Of a stretch of 59,639 bases of DNA, positions 48,922 to 56,518 are shown piece after piece (the first letter of the stretch is position 1; every line of letters begins with the position of its first letter). Source of the DNA: Christensenella sp. UBA4636 (GTDB lineage: Bacteria > Bacillota > Clostridia > Christensenellales > Borkfalkiaceae). The notes under the pieces are model-generated. The model made no database searches and was not told the origin of the DNA. It worked only from the letters and a program-made list of their open reading frames with translations. The translations under genes were made by a program, and so were the position numbers. Location: positions 1-59,639 of the forward strand of contig DHMS01000043.1 of assembly GCA_002405915.1 (NCBI GenBank), written 5' to 3'.

Positions 48922-50025
48922 ATGATTTCCGGAGAAAACATGTTCGAAAACGACGATATTATACAGTCCTCCATGACGGAAACGGAAGAGGACGACAGCC
49001 GCATAATGGACGGCGAAAAAACGGGGTATGACGACCCCGAAAATATTCTGCGCCCCAAAACGATGGACGGCTACGTCGGGCAAGACAAGGTTAAGGAAAA
49101 CTTGTCCGTCTTTATCGAAGCGGCGAAAATGCGCGGCGAAGCTCTCGACCACGTTCTTTTGTATGGTCCGCCGGGCTTGGGTAAGACCACGCTCGCTCAC
49201 ATTATTGCGAACGAAATGGGTTCGCAAATTAAGGTTACGAGCGGACCGGCGATAGAAAAATCGGGCGATTTGGCGGCGATTTTGACTAACCTAAACGAGG
49301 GCGACGTTCTTTTCGTCGACGAAATCCATAGATTAAACAGAAACGTAGAAGAAATTTTGTACCCTGCCATGGAGGACTATTCGCTTGATTTTATCATCGG
49401 CAAAGGTCCGTCCGCACGCAGCGTTCAGATACCGCTCAAAAAGTTTACGCTCGTCGGCGCGACGACGAGGGCGGGGCTTTTATCCTCTCCGCTCCGCGAC
49501 AGATTCGGCGTAATTTGTCGGCTTGAAATGTATTCTAAAGCCGAGCTTAGCGAAATAGTTTCGCGTTCCGCTTCCATTTTGGGCGCGGATATAGCCCCCG
49601 AAGCGGCGGCGGAAATAGGCGGCAGAAGTCGCGGCACGCCTCGTATCGCAAACAGACTTTTGCGCAGAGTTCGCGACTTTTCGCTTGTGTCGGGGCATTC
49701 CGAAATCACCGTCGAGGACGCTAAAAAAGCCCTTTTAAGGCTCGAAGTGGACGAATTAGGGCTTGACGGCACGGACATTCGACTTTTAACGGCAATGGCT
49801 AAAAAATTCGGCGGCGGACCCGTCGGACTCGATACGCTTGCCGCGACCATAAACGAGGACGGCGCAACCGTGGAAGACGTTTACGAACCGTACCTTTTGC
49901 AATTAGGCTTCGTTGCGAGGACTCCCCGCGGCAGAGTGCTTACGCCCGCGGCGTATCGTCACCTCGGCTTGAAAGCCCCGGGGCGCACCGCGCAGGTTTC
50001 TATTTTTGAGGAAGACAATGCTTAA
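48922..50025 (+). CDS. ruvB: Holliday junction branch migration helicase RuvB
   Basis: 367 residues, slightly longer than usual because of an acidic N-terminal extension of about 25 residues. A later ATG at 48940 would shorten it slightly. AAA+ motifs: Walker A GPPGLGKTTLAHIIANEMG, Walker B LFVDEIHRLN, sensor 1 GATTRAGLL with SPLRDRFG, and arginine-finger and C-terminal winged-helix segments (RGRVLTPAAYRHLG). Its ring drives branch migration with RuvA. It overlaps queA by 8 bp. Confidence 0.97.
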   Translation: MISGENMFENDDIIQSSMTETEEDDSRIMDGEKTGYDDPENILRPKTMDGYVGQDKVKENLSVFIEAAKMRGEALDHVLLYGPPGLGKTTLAHIIANEMGSQIKVTSGPAIEKSGDLAAILTNLNEGDVLFVDEIHRLNRNVEEILYPAMEDYSLDFIIGKGPSARSVQIPLKKFTLVGATTRAGLLSSPLRDRFGVICRLEMYSKAELSEIVSRSASILGADIAPEAAAEIGGRSRGTPRIANRLLRRVRDFSLVSGHSEITVEDAKKALLRLEVDELGLDGTDIRLLTAMAKKFGGGPVGLDTLAATINEDGATVEDVYEPYLLQLGFVARTPRGRVLTPAAYRHLGLKAPGRTAQVSIFEEDNA

Positions 50026-51040
50026 AACTTCTGATTTTTATTACGACTTGCCCGAAGAGCTTATCGCGCAGACCCCGGTAGAGCCGAGAGATTCTTCGCG
50101 CATGCTCGTTTACGACAGAAAAACCGATACGGTCGAACATAAAATTTTCCGCGATATCGAAAACATTTTCACGGAAAACGACTTGCTAGTCGTCAACAAT
50201 ACCAAAGTTTACCCCGCAAGAATTTACGCAAAAACGGAATTCGGCGGAAAAATGGAAATACTCTTATTAAAGAGAATAAACTTAACCGACTGGGAAGTTT
50301 TGGTTAAGCCCGGAAAAAAAGCCCGCATAGGCGCGCGTTTTAACGTGAACGACGAGCTTTCTTTTGAAGTAATCGATAACGCCGAGGGCGGCGGAAGAGT
50401 TATCCGCTTTACCTTTGACGGCGTGTTCGAGGACGTTTTGAACAGAGTCGGCGAAATGCCGCTTCCGCCGTACATTCACGAAAAATTGAAAGACGGCTCC
50501 CGCTATCAGACCGTTTACTGTAAAGACGAAGGCTCCGCGGCGGCTCCCACGGCGGGGTTGCACTTCACGAAGGAGTTAATCGAACGGCTTAAAGCGAAAG
50601 GCGTACAATTTGCCGAAGTCACGCTGAACGTCGGTTTGGGTACTTTCCGCCCCGTAAAAGTAGACGATATCGAAAAGCACGAAATGCACTCGGAATATTA
50701 TTCCGTGGACGAAGCGAACGCCGAAAAGATAAACGCCGCAAAAAGGGCGGGCAAAAGAATAGTCGCGGTAGGCACCACTTCGGTGAGAACGCTTGAAAGC
50801 ATCGCCGACGAAAACGGACTTATCAAAGCTTGCCACGGCAACACGAATATCTTTATTTATCCGCCGTACAAGTTTAAATGCGTGGAAGCATTGATAACAA
50901 ACTTCCACTTGCCGGAATCTACCCTCGTTATGCTCGTTTCCGCTTTTACGGGCAGAGAAAAAACGCTTTCTTTGTATGAGCTTGCCGTCAAAGAAAAGTA
51001 CAGATTTTTCTCCTTTGGCGACTGCATGCTCGTCTTATAA
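50018..51040 (+). CDS. queA: tRNA preQ1(34) S-adenosylmethionine ribosyltransferase-isomerase
   Basis: 340 residues from the ATG at 50018 inside the ruvB end (MLKTSDFYYDLPEELIAQTP is the typical start). Family blocks: RDSSRMLV, VVNNTKVYPARIY, AAPTAGLHFT, NVGLGTFRPV, AVGTTSVRTLES and ITNFHLPESTLVMLVSAF. It transfers the ribosyl part of SAM to preQ1 in tRNA, giving epoxyqueuosine. With tgt next to it, this is a queuosine-modification pair. Confidence 0.97.
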   Translation: MLKTSDFYYDLPEELIAQTPVEPRDSSRMLVYDRKTDTVEHKIFRDIENIFTENDLLVVNNTKVYPARIYAKTEFGGKMEILLLKRINLTDWEVLVKPGKKARIGARFNVNDELSFEVIDNAEGGGRVIRFTFDGVFEDVLNRVGEMPLPPYIHEKLKDGSRYQTVYCKDEGSAAAPTAGLHFTKELIERLKAKGVQFAEVTLNVGLGTFRPVKVDDIEKHEMHSEYYSVDEANAEKINAAKRAGKRIVAVGTTSVRTLESIADENGLIKACHGNTNIFIYPPYKFKCVEALITNFHLPESTLVMLVSAFTGREKTLSLYELAVKEKYRFFSFGDCMLVL

Positions 51041-51180
51041 CCGTCGCAGAGCATCGTTTCTGCTTCCGCTCACGACATTCGTGACCGTATAGGTCTACTC
51101 ATGCCGCTCGCGCTCGCGAGCCTCCCTCTGCTCGGTTCTAAGCCGAGCCTGTGTTGTGCAATAAAGCTATTGCTTTTACT
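51041..51180. other. GC-rich structured intergenic stretch between queA and tgt
   Basis: Several short inverted repeats follow each other: TCACGACATTCGTGA, GCTCGCGCTCGCGAGC and CTCGGTTCTAAGCCGAG, then AGCTATTGCT. It has no open frame of note and no tRNA-like fold. It could be a repeat element or a small structured RNA. A TTGACA at 51181-51186 and TATAAA at 51206-51211 just before tgt are spaced too widely (19 bp) and too near the ATG for a safe promoter call. Confidence 0.45.
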
Positions 51181-51212
51181 TTGACAATAATTCTTAAAAA
51201 TTACGGTATAAA

Positions 51213-52337
51213 ATGATTGATACTACGAAAAAATTTTGGTATGAAACCATAAAACAAGACCCGGACAGCGGCGCAAGGGCGGGCGTTCTGCACACGCCGC
51301 ACGGCGATATTCCGACCCCTATTTATATGCCGGTCGGCACGCAAGCGACCGTCAAGGGCATACTTCCGCGCGACCTTGAAGAAGCGGGCGCAAAGATTAT
51401 ACTTTCAAACACTTACCACCTTTATATGCGCCCGGGCGACGAAATAGTCAAAAAGGCGGGCGGACTTCATTCGTTTATGAACTGGAATCGCCCGATACTT
51501 ACCGATAGCGGCGGATTTCAGGTTTTTTCACTTGCAAAACTCAACGATATTAAGGACGACGGCGTGACTTTTGCTTCCAACGTAGACGGAAGCAAGCACT
51601 TTATCACCCCCGAAAAGGCTATCGATATCGAAAATAACCTCGGCGCGGATATAATAATGGCTTTCGACCAGTGTACGCCGTACGGCGCGAATCATACGGA
51701 TAGCGAAAAGGCGATGAACAGAACGCTTAGCTGGCTTGAAAGGTGCTATAACCACCACCAAAACGAGGAACAAGCGTTGTTTCCTATCGTTCAGGGCAAT
51801 CTTTTTAAAGATTTGCGCTTAAAGAGTCTTGAAGCGACTAAGCCGTTCGTCAAGTACGGAATGGGTATCGGCGGGCTTTCCGTCGGCGAACCTAAGCCGC
51901 TTATGTACGAAATTCTCGACGAAATGTACCCGTACTACCCGACCGACGTGCCGAGATATCTTATGGGCGTGGGTAGCCCCGATTGCCTTATCGAAGGCAC
52001 TCTCCGCGGTATAGATATGTTCGACTGCGTGCTTGCGACCCGTATAGCCCGCAACGGCACCGCTCTCACTTCCCGCGGAAAAGTCGTAGTTCGCAACGGT
52101 ATGTACAAGGAAGATTTTTCGCCGCTCGACCCCGAATGCGATTGCTACTGCTGCCGTCATTACACAAAGGCTTATCTCCGCCACCTCATAAACACGGGCG
52201 AAATGCTCGGCGGAATGCTTCTTTCGCTCCACAACACAACTTTCCTTTTGCGCCTTATGCGTAACCTAAGAGAAAGCATTCTCGGCGGCTACACGCGTGA
52301 ATTCGTAAAAGAATTTTACGCAAAGTACGGCAAATAA
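51213..52337 (+). CDS. tgt: tRNA-guanine transglycosylase
   Basis: 374 residues. Family motifs: HTPHGDIPTPIYMPVGTQATVKG, LTDSGGFQVFSL with the substrate-binding Asp, VQGNLFKDLRLKS, GIGGLSVGEPK, MGVGSPDCLIEG, FDCVLATRIARNGTALT with the nucleophile Asp, and the zinc site CDCYCCRHYTKAYLRHL. It exchanges guanine-34 of GUN-anticodon tRNAs for preQ1. The N-terminus is a few residues longer than usual and no Shine-Dalgarno is visible before the ATG at 51213. Confidence 0.97.
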   Translation: MIDTTKKFWYETIKQDPDSGARAGVLHTPHGDIPTPIYMPVGTQATVKGILPRDLEEAGAKIILSNTYHLYMRPGDEIVKKAGGLHSFMNWNRPILTDSGGFQVFSLAKLNDIKDDGVTFASNVDGSKHFITPEKAIDIENNLGADIIMAFDQCTPYGANHTDSEKAMNRTLSWLERCYNHHQNEEQALFPIVQGNLFKDLRLKSLEATKPFVKYGMGIGGLSVGEPKPLMYEILDEMYPYYPTDVPRYLMGVGSPDCLIEGTLRGIDMFDCVLATRIARNGTALTSRGKVVVRNGMYKEDFSPLDPECDCYCCRHYTKAYLRHLINTGEMLGGMLLSLHNTTFLLRLMRNLRESILGGYTREFVKEFYAKYGK

Positions 52338-52358
52338 TCGTAATACGCGTAAAAACGC

Positions 52359-52387
52359 TTGCGTAATTTTACAAAGTTTAGTATTAT
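52359..52387 (+). promoter_or_regulatory. Promoter of yajC
   Basis: TTGCGT (52359-52364), 17 bp, TATTAT (52382-52387). GGAGG precedes the ATG at 52428. Confidence 0.65.
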
Positions 52388-52427
52388 TTAAGCAAGCTAT
52401 ATTAAAATATAAACATCGGAGGTAAAT

Positions 52428-52922
52428 ATGTTTAGTATATTGAATTTGTTATCTGCTACCGCTTCCGGCGGTACGTCCGGCTCCGCTTCGGGAACGGCGA
52501 CGTCCGGGAACTCCTACATGAGCTGGATATTTATCGGCGCGATTGCCGTAATTATGGTCGTGTACTTTATTTTCTCTTCTCGTTCGCGCAAGAAACAGCA
52601 AGAACAAATTGAAGAAAAAATGAGCAAACTCAAAAAAGGCGACAAAATTAAAACAATCGGTATGATTATCGGCGAAATTGTCGAAGTCAACGAGGACGGA
52701 ACCTATCTTATTATGACTGGCAACGCCGAATGCTTCGGCTACATGACGATTGACAAGCAAGCAATCTACCAGATTATCGAAGCTAAGCAGGAACCTGCCG
52801 CGGAACCGTTCGGAGAAACGACCGAAACCACCGAAGCCGCGCCCGCGACGGAAGAAGCGGAAGCTACGGAAGCAAAAGAAGAAAAAACAGAAGAAGCTTC
52901 CGCCGAAGAAAAAACCGAATAA
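52428..52922 (+). CDS. yajC: Preprotein translocase subunit YajC
   Basis: 164 residues, longer than the usual 90-110. A Ser/Gly/Thr-rich N-terminus precedes one transmembrane helix (YMSWIFIGAIAVIMVVYFIF) and then the family core RSRKKQQEQIEEKMSKLKKGDKIKTIGMIIGEIVEVNEDGTYLIM. The extra C-terminal 50 residues are a low-complexity acidic tail of Glu, Ala, Thr and Lys. YajC associates with SecDF. The N-terminal stretch of about 28 residues outside the membrane is unusual. Confidence 0.93.
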   Translation: MFSILNLLSATASGGTSGSASGTATSGNSYMSWIFIGAIAVIMVVYFIFSSRSRKKQQEQIEEKMSKLKKGDKIKTIGMIIGEIVEVNEDGTYLIMTGNAECFGYMTIDKQAIYQIIEAKQEPAAEPFGETTETTEAAPATEEAEATEAKEEKTEEASAEEKTE

Positions 52923-52934
52923 CGAAACAACTTG

Positions 52935-52962
52935 AAAGCGCCGCAGTTTTGCGGCGTTTTTT
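52935..52962 (+). terminator. Terminator of yajC
   Basis: CGCCGC (52939-52944), loop AGTTTT, GCGGCG (52951-52956) and T6. Confidence 0.88.
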
Positions 52963-52979
52963 CGTGTACGCATACGAAA

Positions 52980-53320
52980 AGTTGAAAGTTGAAAGATGTC
53001 GACATTCCCCCGATTTTGAAAAAATCTTTGTGGGGTAGACTTTCCCGATAGCGGGAAAGGTGGCACGCCTTCGGCGTGACGAAAAGGGGGCGGCTCCGCC
53101 GAGGAGCGGGCGGACCGTCGTCGCGGCGACGGTGGATGAGGGGATATTGAATAAATTGAAAGTTGAAGATGAAAGTTGAAATCTTTTTGATAATTATTTT
53201 CAACTTTCAATTCGTCCTTGTAAAAATCTCTCGCGCTTGCGCGAATATCGATTGCGCCCTCGGCGCAAATATCGAGCGTGCTTTGCACGCATATATTTCA
53301 ACTTTCAACTTTCAATTTAT
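52980..53320. repeat. Composite intergenic repeat block
   Basis: Order: heptamer repeat (52980-52997); a GC-rich element with four stems (CTTTCCC/GGGAAAG at 53040-53059, CACGCC/GGCGTG at 53064-53078, GGCGG/CCGCC at 53089-53100, CCGTCG/CGACGG at 53115-53132); heptamer repeat as an inverted pair (53153-53211); three short hairpins set between ATATCGA units (53232-53290); heptamer repeat again (53296-53320). No gene is seen in it. Confidence 0.7.
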
Positions 53321-53381
53321 ATAGTTTTTTGGAATAAAAACTATATTTGCGGCATAAGTTATCGTAAAAGAGGTGGAAAGC

Positions 53382-53744
53382 GTGAAAGAGGAGAGAATAA
53401 GAGCCGCGATAGGGCTCGGCGCGGCGGTTTGTTTAAGCGTTCTGTTCGTTCTTGTTTTTGCTGGCGTTATAAAATTATTTTCGGTGGAAAGCGGCGTTAT
53501 AAGACCGGTAAATCAAGTTTTCAAAATAATCGCGATAGTTACGGGCGTTCTAATCGGTATAAGAGGCGAAAAACGAATATTGAAAGGCGCGCTTTTCGGC
53601 GTAGTTTATTCCGTTGTCGTCAATATTATTTTTTCAATAATTTCTAAAACGGCGTTCTTTTCGCTAAGCCTTGTTTTCGATATTTTGTTTTGCGCCGTTA
53701 TCGGGCTTATAGGCGGAGTAATCGCGGCGACGGCGAAAAGATAA
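53382..53744 (+). CDS. TIGR04086 family membrane protein
   Basis: About 120 residues with four transmembrane segments. I favour GTG 53382 (AGAGGTGG 5 nt upstream) over the GTG at 53373. The pattern (AAIGLGAAVCLSVLFVLVFAGVI, a second span around FKIIAIVTGVLIGIRGEKR, LKGALFGVVYSVVVNII, and FDILFCAVIGLIGGVIAA) is that of the TIGR04086/YrzE-like family, which in Clostridia normally sits beside yajC. Function unknown; a link with the Sec accessory complex is suggested only by gene order. Confidence 0.8.
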   Translation: MKEERIRAAIGLGAAVCLSVLFVLVFAGVIKLFSVESGVIRPVNQVFKIIAIVTGVLIGIRGEKRILKGALFGVVYSVVVNIIFSIISKTAFFSLSLVFDILFCAVIGLIGGVIAATAKR

Positions 53745-53773
53745 CGAGCGGTAAAAATTCGGAACTTTTTCTC

Positions 53774-53797
53774 GGCGTGTTTCGGCACGCCTTTTTT
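53774..53797 (+). terminator. Terminator
   Basis: GGCGTG, loop, CACGCC, T6. Confidence 0.85.
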
Positions 53798-53914
53798 CGT
53801 GCGTTTTTTGCCTTAAAAACTTGATAAAAAGCCGTCGGAGAAGCATTTTTTTTAAAAATAAAAAATATTATACGACTTTATAAGCGTTTATGCAGAAAAT
53901 CGGCGAAAAATTCA

Positions 53915-53943
53915 TTGACTTTGACGGGCTAAAAATGTATAAT
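53915..53943 (+). promoter_or_regulatory. Promoter of secDF
   Basis: TTGACT (53915-53920), 17 bp, TATAAT (53938-53943). The leader then holds a GGCGG/CCGCC hairpin near 53964-53982 before the ribosome binding site AGGAGG. Confidence 0.8.
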
Positions 53944-54037
53944 ATAAAAGCATATGTTTATAGAGGCGGATTGTATGCCGCCTTAGCTAAGCAAGTTGCA
54001 AATTTTAATTGACTTTACCTAATTTATAGGAGGTAAT

Positions 54038-55339
54038 ATGAGTAAGGCAAAATCGATTGTCGCGTTAATCGTTTCGCTTATACTTACGGCAATAGTCGGC
54101 GTCGCGTGCTTTGCGTCGTTCCCGGTTCCGTTTACGCATAAGACGAAGCAGTACAACTCGATAATGAGCTTAATCGGCAAAGGTATCGACCTTTCCGGCG
54201 GTTACTACGTCGTTTTAACCCCGAAGGATTCTTCGGATAGCGACGCAAACAAAAGCGAGTATATTTCCACGCTTGAAAGTGCGCAGAACATTCTTCGTTC
54301 TCGTCTTGACAGCAAAGGGTATACCGAAGCTACCATTTCCGTTCAGGACGGCAACAAGATAAGAGTCGAAATTCCGGAAGTCGACAATGCTGAAGAAGTA
54401 TTGCAGGTTATCGGTTCTACGGGTGAAATTTCCTTCCGTAACAAAGCGGGCGATATTCTCGTTAAAGCCGAACACATAAAGTCAGCGTACGTCAGCCGCG
54501 ACCCGGACAACGCTTCTAAGTACGTAGTCGTTCTTAACTTTACCGCCGCGGGTACCGAAGCTTTCAGTAAAGCTACCAAAGAAGTTTACGAAAGCGACGA
54601 TAAAACGCTTTACATTTACCTCGGCGACGAAGTAGTTTCTTCTCCGTCCGTTTCGGGTCAGCTTACCGAATCTTCCGCAACCATCACCGGTTACGAAACT
54701 TACGACGAAGCCGACGCGGTCGCTTCCGTTATCGAAAGCGGCAGACTTCCTATCGACTTCGAAGTCAGTGAATCGAGAAGCATTTCCGCGCGTTTGGGCG
54801 AGGACGCTATAAACAAGAGCTTGCTTGCCGGCGTAATCGGTATGGCGATAATCTTCATAATAATGATAGTCGTTTACGGCGGTATGGGTATCGCCGCTGA
54901 TATCGCACTCTTTATCTATACGCTTCTTTACATCATCTTTATGGCGATTGTACCGGGCGTTCAGTTAACGCTCCCCGGCATTGCGGGTATTCTTCTTTCA
55001 ATCGGTATGGCGGTCGACGCAAACATCGTTATTTACGAAAGAATCAAGGAAGAATACAGAAACGGCAAAACAGTTCTCGCTTCCGTCGACTCGGGCTTTA
55101 AGCGCGCGGTTATTACGGTTATCGACTCCAACGTTACGACCATTTTGTCCGCCGCGGTATTGTATTTCCTCTGTCCCGGCACGATTAAGGGTTTCGCGAT
55201 AACGCTCTTTATCGGTATCGTTCTCTCGATGATTACTTCTATCTTCGTTACGAGATGGTATCTTAAGATTATGCTTTCGCTTTCCGAAAAGAAAGAAAAG
55301 TTCTTTCGTTTGAAGAGGGAGGAAACCAAAAATGCTTAA
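54038..55339 (+). CDS. secD: Protein translocase subunit SecD
   Basis: 433 residues. One N-terminal transmembrane helix is followed by the first periplasmic domain (GIDLSGGYYVVLTP, then LDSKGYTEATISVQ) and by GIAADIALFIYTLLYIIFMAI. The five-helix RND-type core includes IGMAVDANIVIYERIKEEYRNG, which carries the conserved Asp of the proton path. With SecF it pulls translocated proteins outside using the proton or sodium gradient. It overlaps secF by 8 bp. Confidence 0.96.
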   Translation: MSKAKSIVALIVSLILTAIVGVACFASFPVPFTHKTKQYNSIMSLIGKGIDLSGGYYVVLTPKDSSDSDANKSEYISTLESAQNILRSRLDSKGYTEATISVQDGNKIRVEIPEVDNAEEVLQVIGSTGEISFRNKAGDILVKAEHIKSAYVSRDPDNASKYVVVLNFTAAGTEAFSKATKEVYESDDKTLYIYLGDEVVSSPSVSGQLTESSATITGYETYDEADAVASVIESGRLPIDFEVSESRSISARLGEDAINKSLLAGVIGMAIIFIIMIVVYGGMGIAADIALFIYTLLYIIFMAIVPGVQLTLPGIAGILLSIGMAVDANIVIYERIKEEYRNGKTVLASVDSGFKRAVITVIDSNVTTILSAAVLYFLCPGTIKGFAITLFIGIVLSMITSIFVTRWYLKIMLSLSEKKEKFFRLKREETKNA

Positions 55340-56399
55340 GAATAAACAAATTAAAATCGTTGAAAAATTCAAGATTTTCATCATAATCGCTTTGGTAGTC
55401 GCTCTCGCGGGCGTAGGCTTTATAGTTTTCCGCGGAATGAATATCGGTATCGACTTTATGGGCGGCGTTAAAATCGAAGCGGACTTTGACGCGTTTGCCG
55501 AAAATTCCGATTGCTCCAAGATTATTCGCGACGATATGAAAAAGGTTATTGCGGACCACGGGCTTGAAATTATGGGCGACGTTCAGGTTTCCGATTCTAC
55601 TTTCGAAATAAGACTTAGAAACGTTTGGAAAGGCGTTAAGGTTACGAGCGAAAACGAAAGCGAATTCGTTGAATTCGTTCAGGGTAAAGGCGATACGGAC
55701 GGTTTGTGCCAAATGATTACGAAATCGCTCCAAAAGCTTGCCGAAGAAAACGCCACGCTTAAAGCCGCGGGCGCGGAGTTCGACGATAACTCCGTTAAGG
55801 CTTACACCGTCGGCGCAACTGCTTCCGGCGCGCTTTTGAGGAACGCAATAATCGCTTTGTGCGTCGCTATCGTCGTAATGCTTATTTACATTGTAATAAG
55901 ATTTACGCTTGCGAGCGCGCTTGCCGCGGTTTGCGCCCTTATCCACGACGTTATCATAATGATTGCTTTAACGGCGATATTCAATATTCCCGTCAACTCG
56001 ACGTTTATCGCCGCGGTAATAACCATCGTAGGTTATTCAATCAACGCAACCATTATTATCTTCGACCGTATTCGCGAATCCGTTAAGGACCCGAACAATG
56101 CGGATAAACCCGACGCGCAGATTGCAAACGAAGCAATTGCGAACACCATCGGCAGAACGATTTTGACGACGGTTACGACCCTCGTAATGGTAGTCGCTCT
56201 CGCAGTGCTTTCCGTCAATGCGATTCAGGAATTTATATTCCCGATTATCTTCGGTCTTTTAGCCGGCGCGTTCTCTTCCGTTCTTCTCGCTCCGTCCTTC
56301 TGGGTTATGTTCAGAAAGATAGAAAAGAAAGCAAAAGCGAAAAAACAGGCGAAAAAGGGTTACCAAGGTGCGGTTGCCGCGAACAGGGAAACCAAATAA
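55332..56399 (+). CDS. secF: Protein translocase subunit SecF
   Basis: 355 residues. Segments: GMNIGIDFMGGVKIEADF at the start of the outside domain, LAAVCALIHDVIIMIALTAIF, TIVGYSINATIIIFDRIRESV with the conserved Asp-Arg pair, and ANTIGRTILTTVTTLVMVVAL. Six membrane helices as in the family. It is translationally coupled to secD (8-bp overlap), a common arrangement in Clostridia. Confidence 0.96.
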   Translation: MLKNKQIKIVEKFKIFIIIALVVALAGVGFIVFRGMNIGIDFMGGVKIEADFDAFAENSDCSKIIRDDMKKVIADHGLEIMGDVQVSDSTFEIRLRNVWKGVKVTSENESEFVEFVQGKGDTDGLCQMITKSLQKLAEENATLKAAGAEFDDNSVKAYTVGATASGALLRNAIIALCVAIVVMLIYIVIRFTLASALAAVCALIHDVIIMIALTAIFNIPVNSTFIAAVITIVGYSINATIIIFDRIRESVKDPNNADKPDAQIANEAIANTIGRTILTTVTTLVMVVALAVLSVNAIQEFIFPIIFGLLAGAFSSVLLAPSFWVMFRKIEKKAKAKKQAKKGYQGAVAANRETK

Positions 56400-56438
56400 T
56401 TATAGCAAATTAACCGTTAGAGAATTGAACTAACGTTT

Positions 56439-56469
56439 AAGCGGACGGGATTTTACCCGTTCGCTTTTT
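56439..56469 (+). terminator. Terminator of secDF
   Basis: AAGCGGACGGG pairs with CCCGTTCGCTT (one G-U) and T-rich sequence follows. Confidence 0.85.
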
Positions 56470-56518
56470 GCTTTTTTAGGGCTTCTGCCCGTACACAAAA
56501 ATAAAAAGGTAGCGTATA

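Noticed and set aside
51041..51180. tRNA gene between queA and tgt
   Set aside because: There is no T-loop (GTTCGAATC-like) or anticodon arm, and stems do not form a cloverleaf.
53153..53320. Heptamer and hairpin repeats as a CRISPR array
   Set aside because: Units are 7 nt or self-complementary inserts. There are no unique 30-nt spacers and no cas genes.
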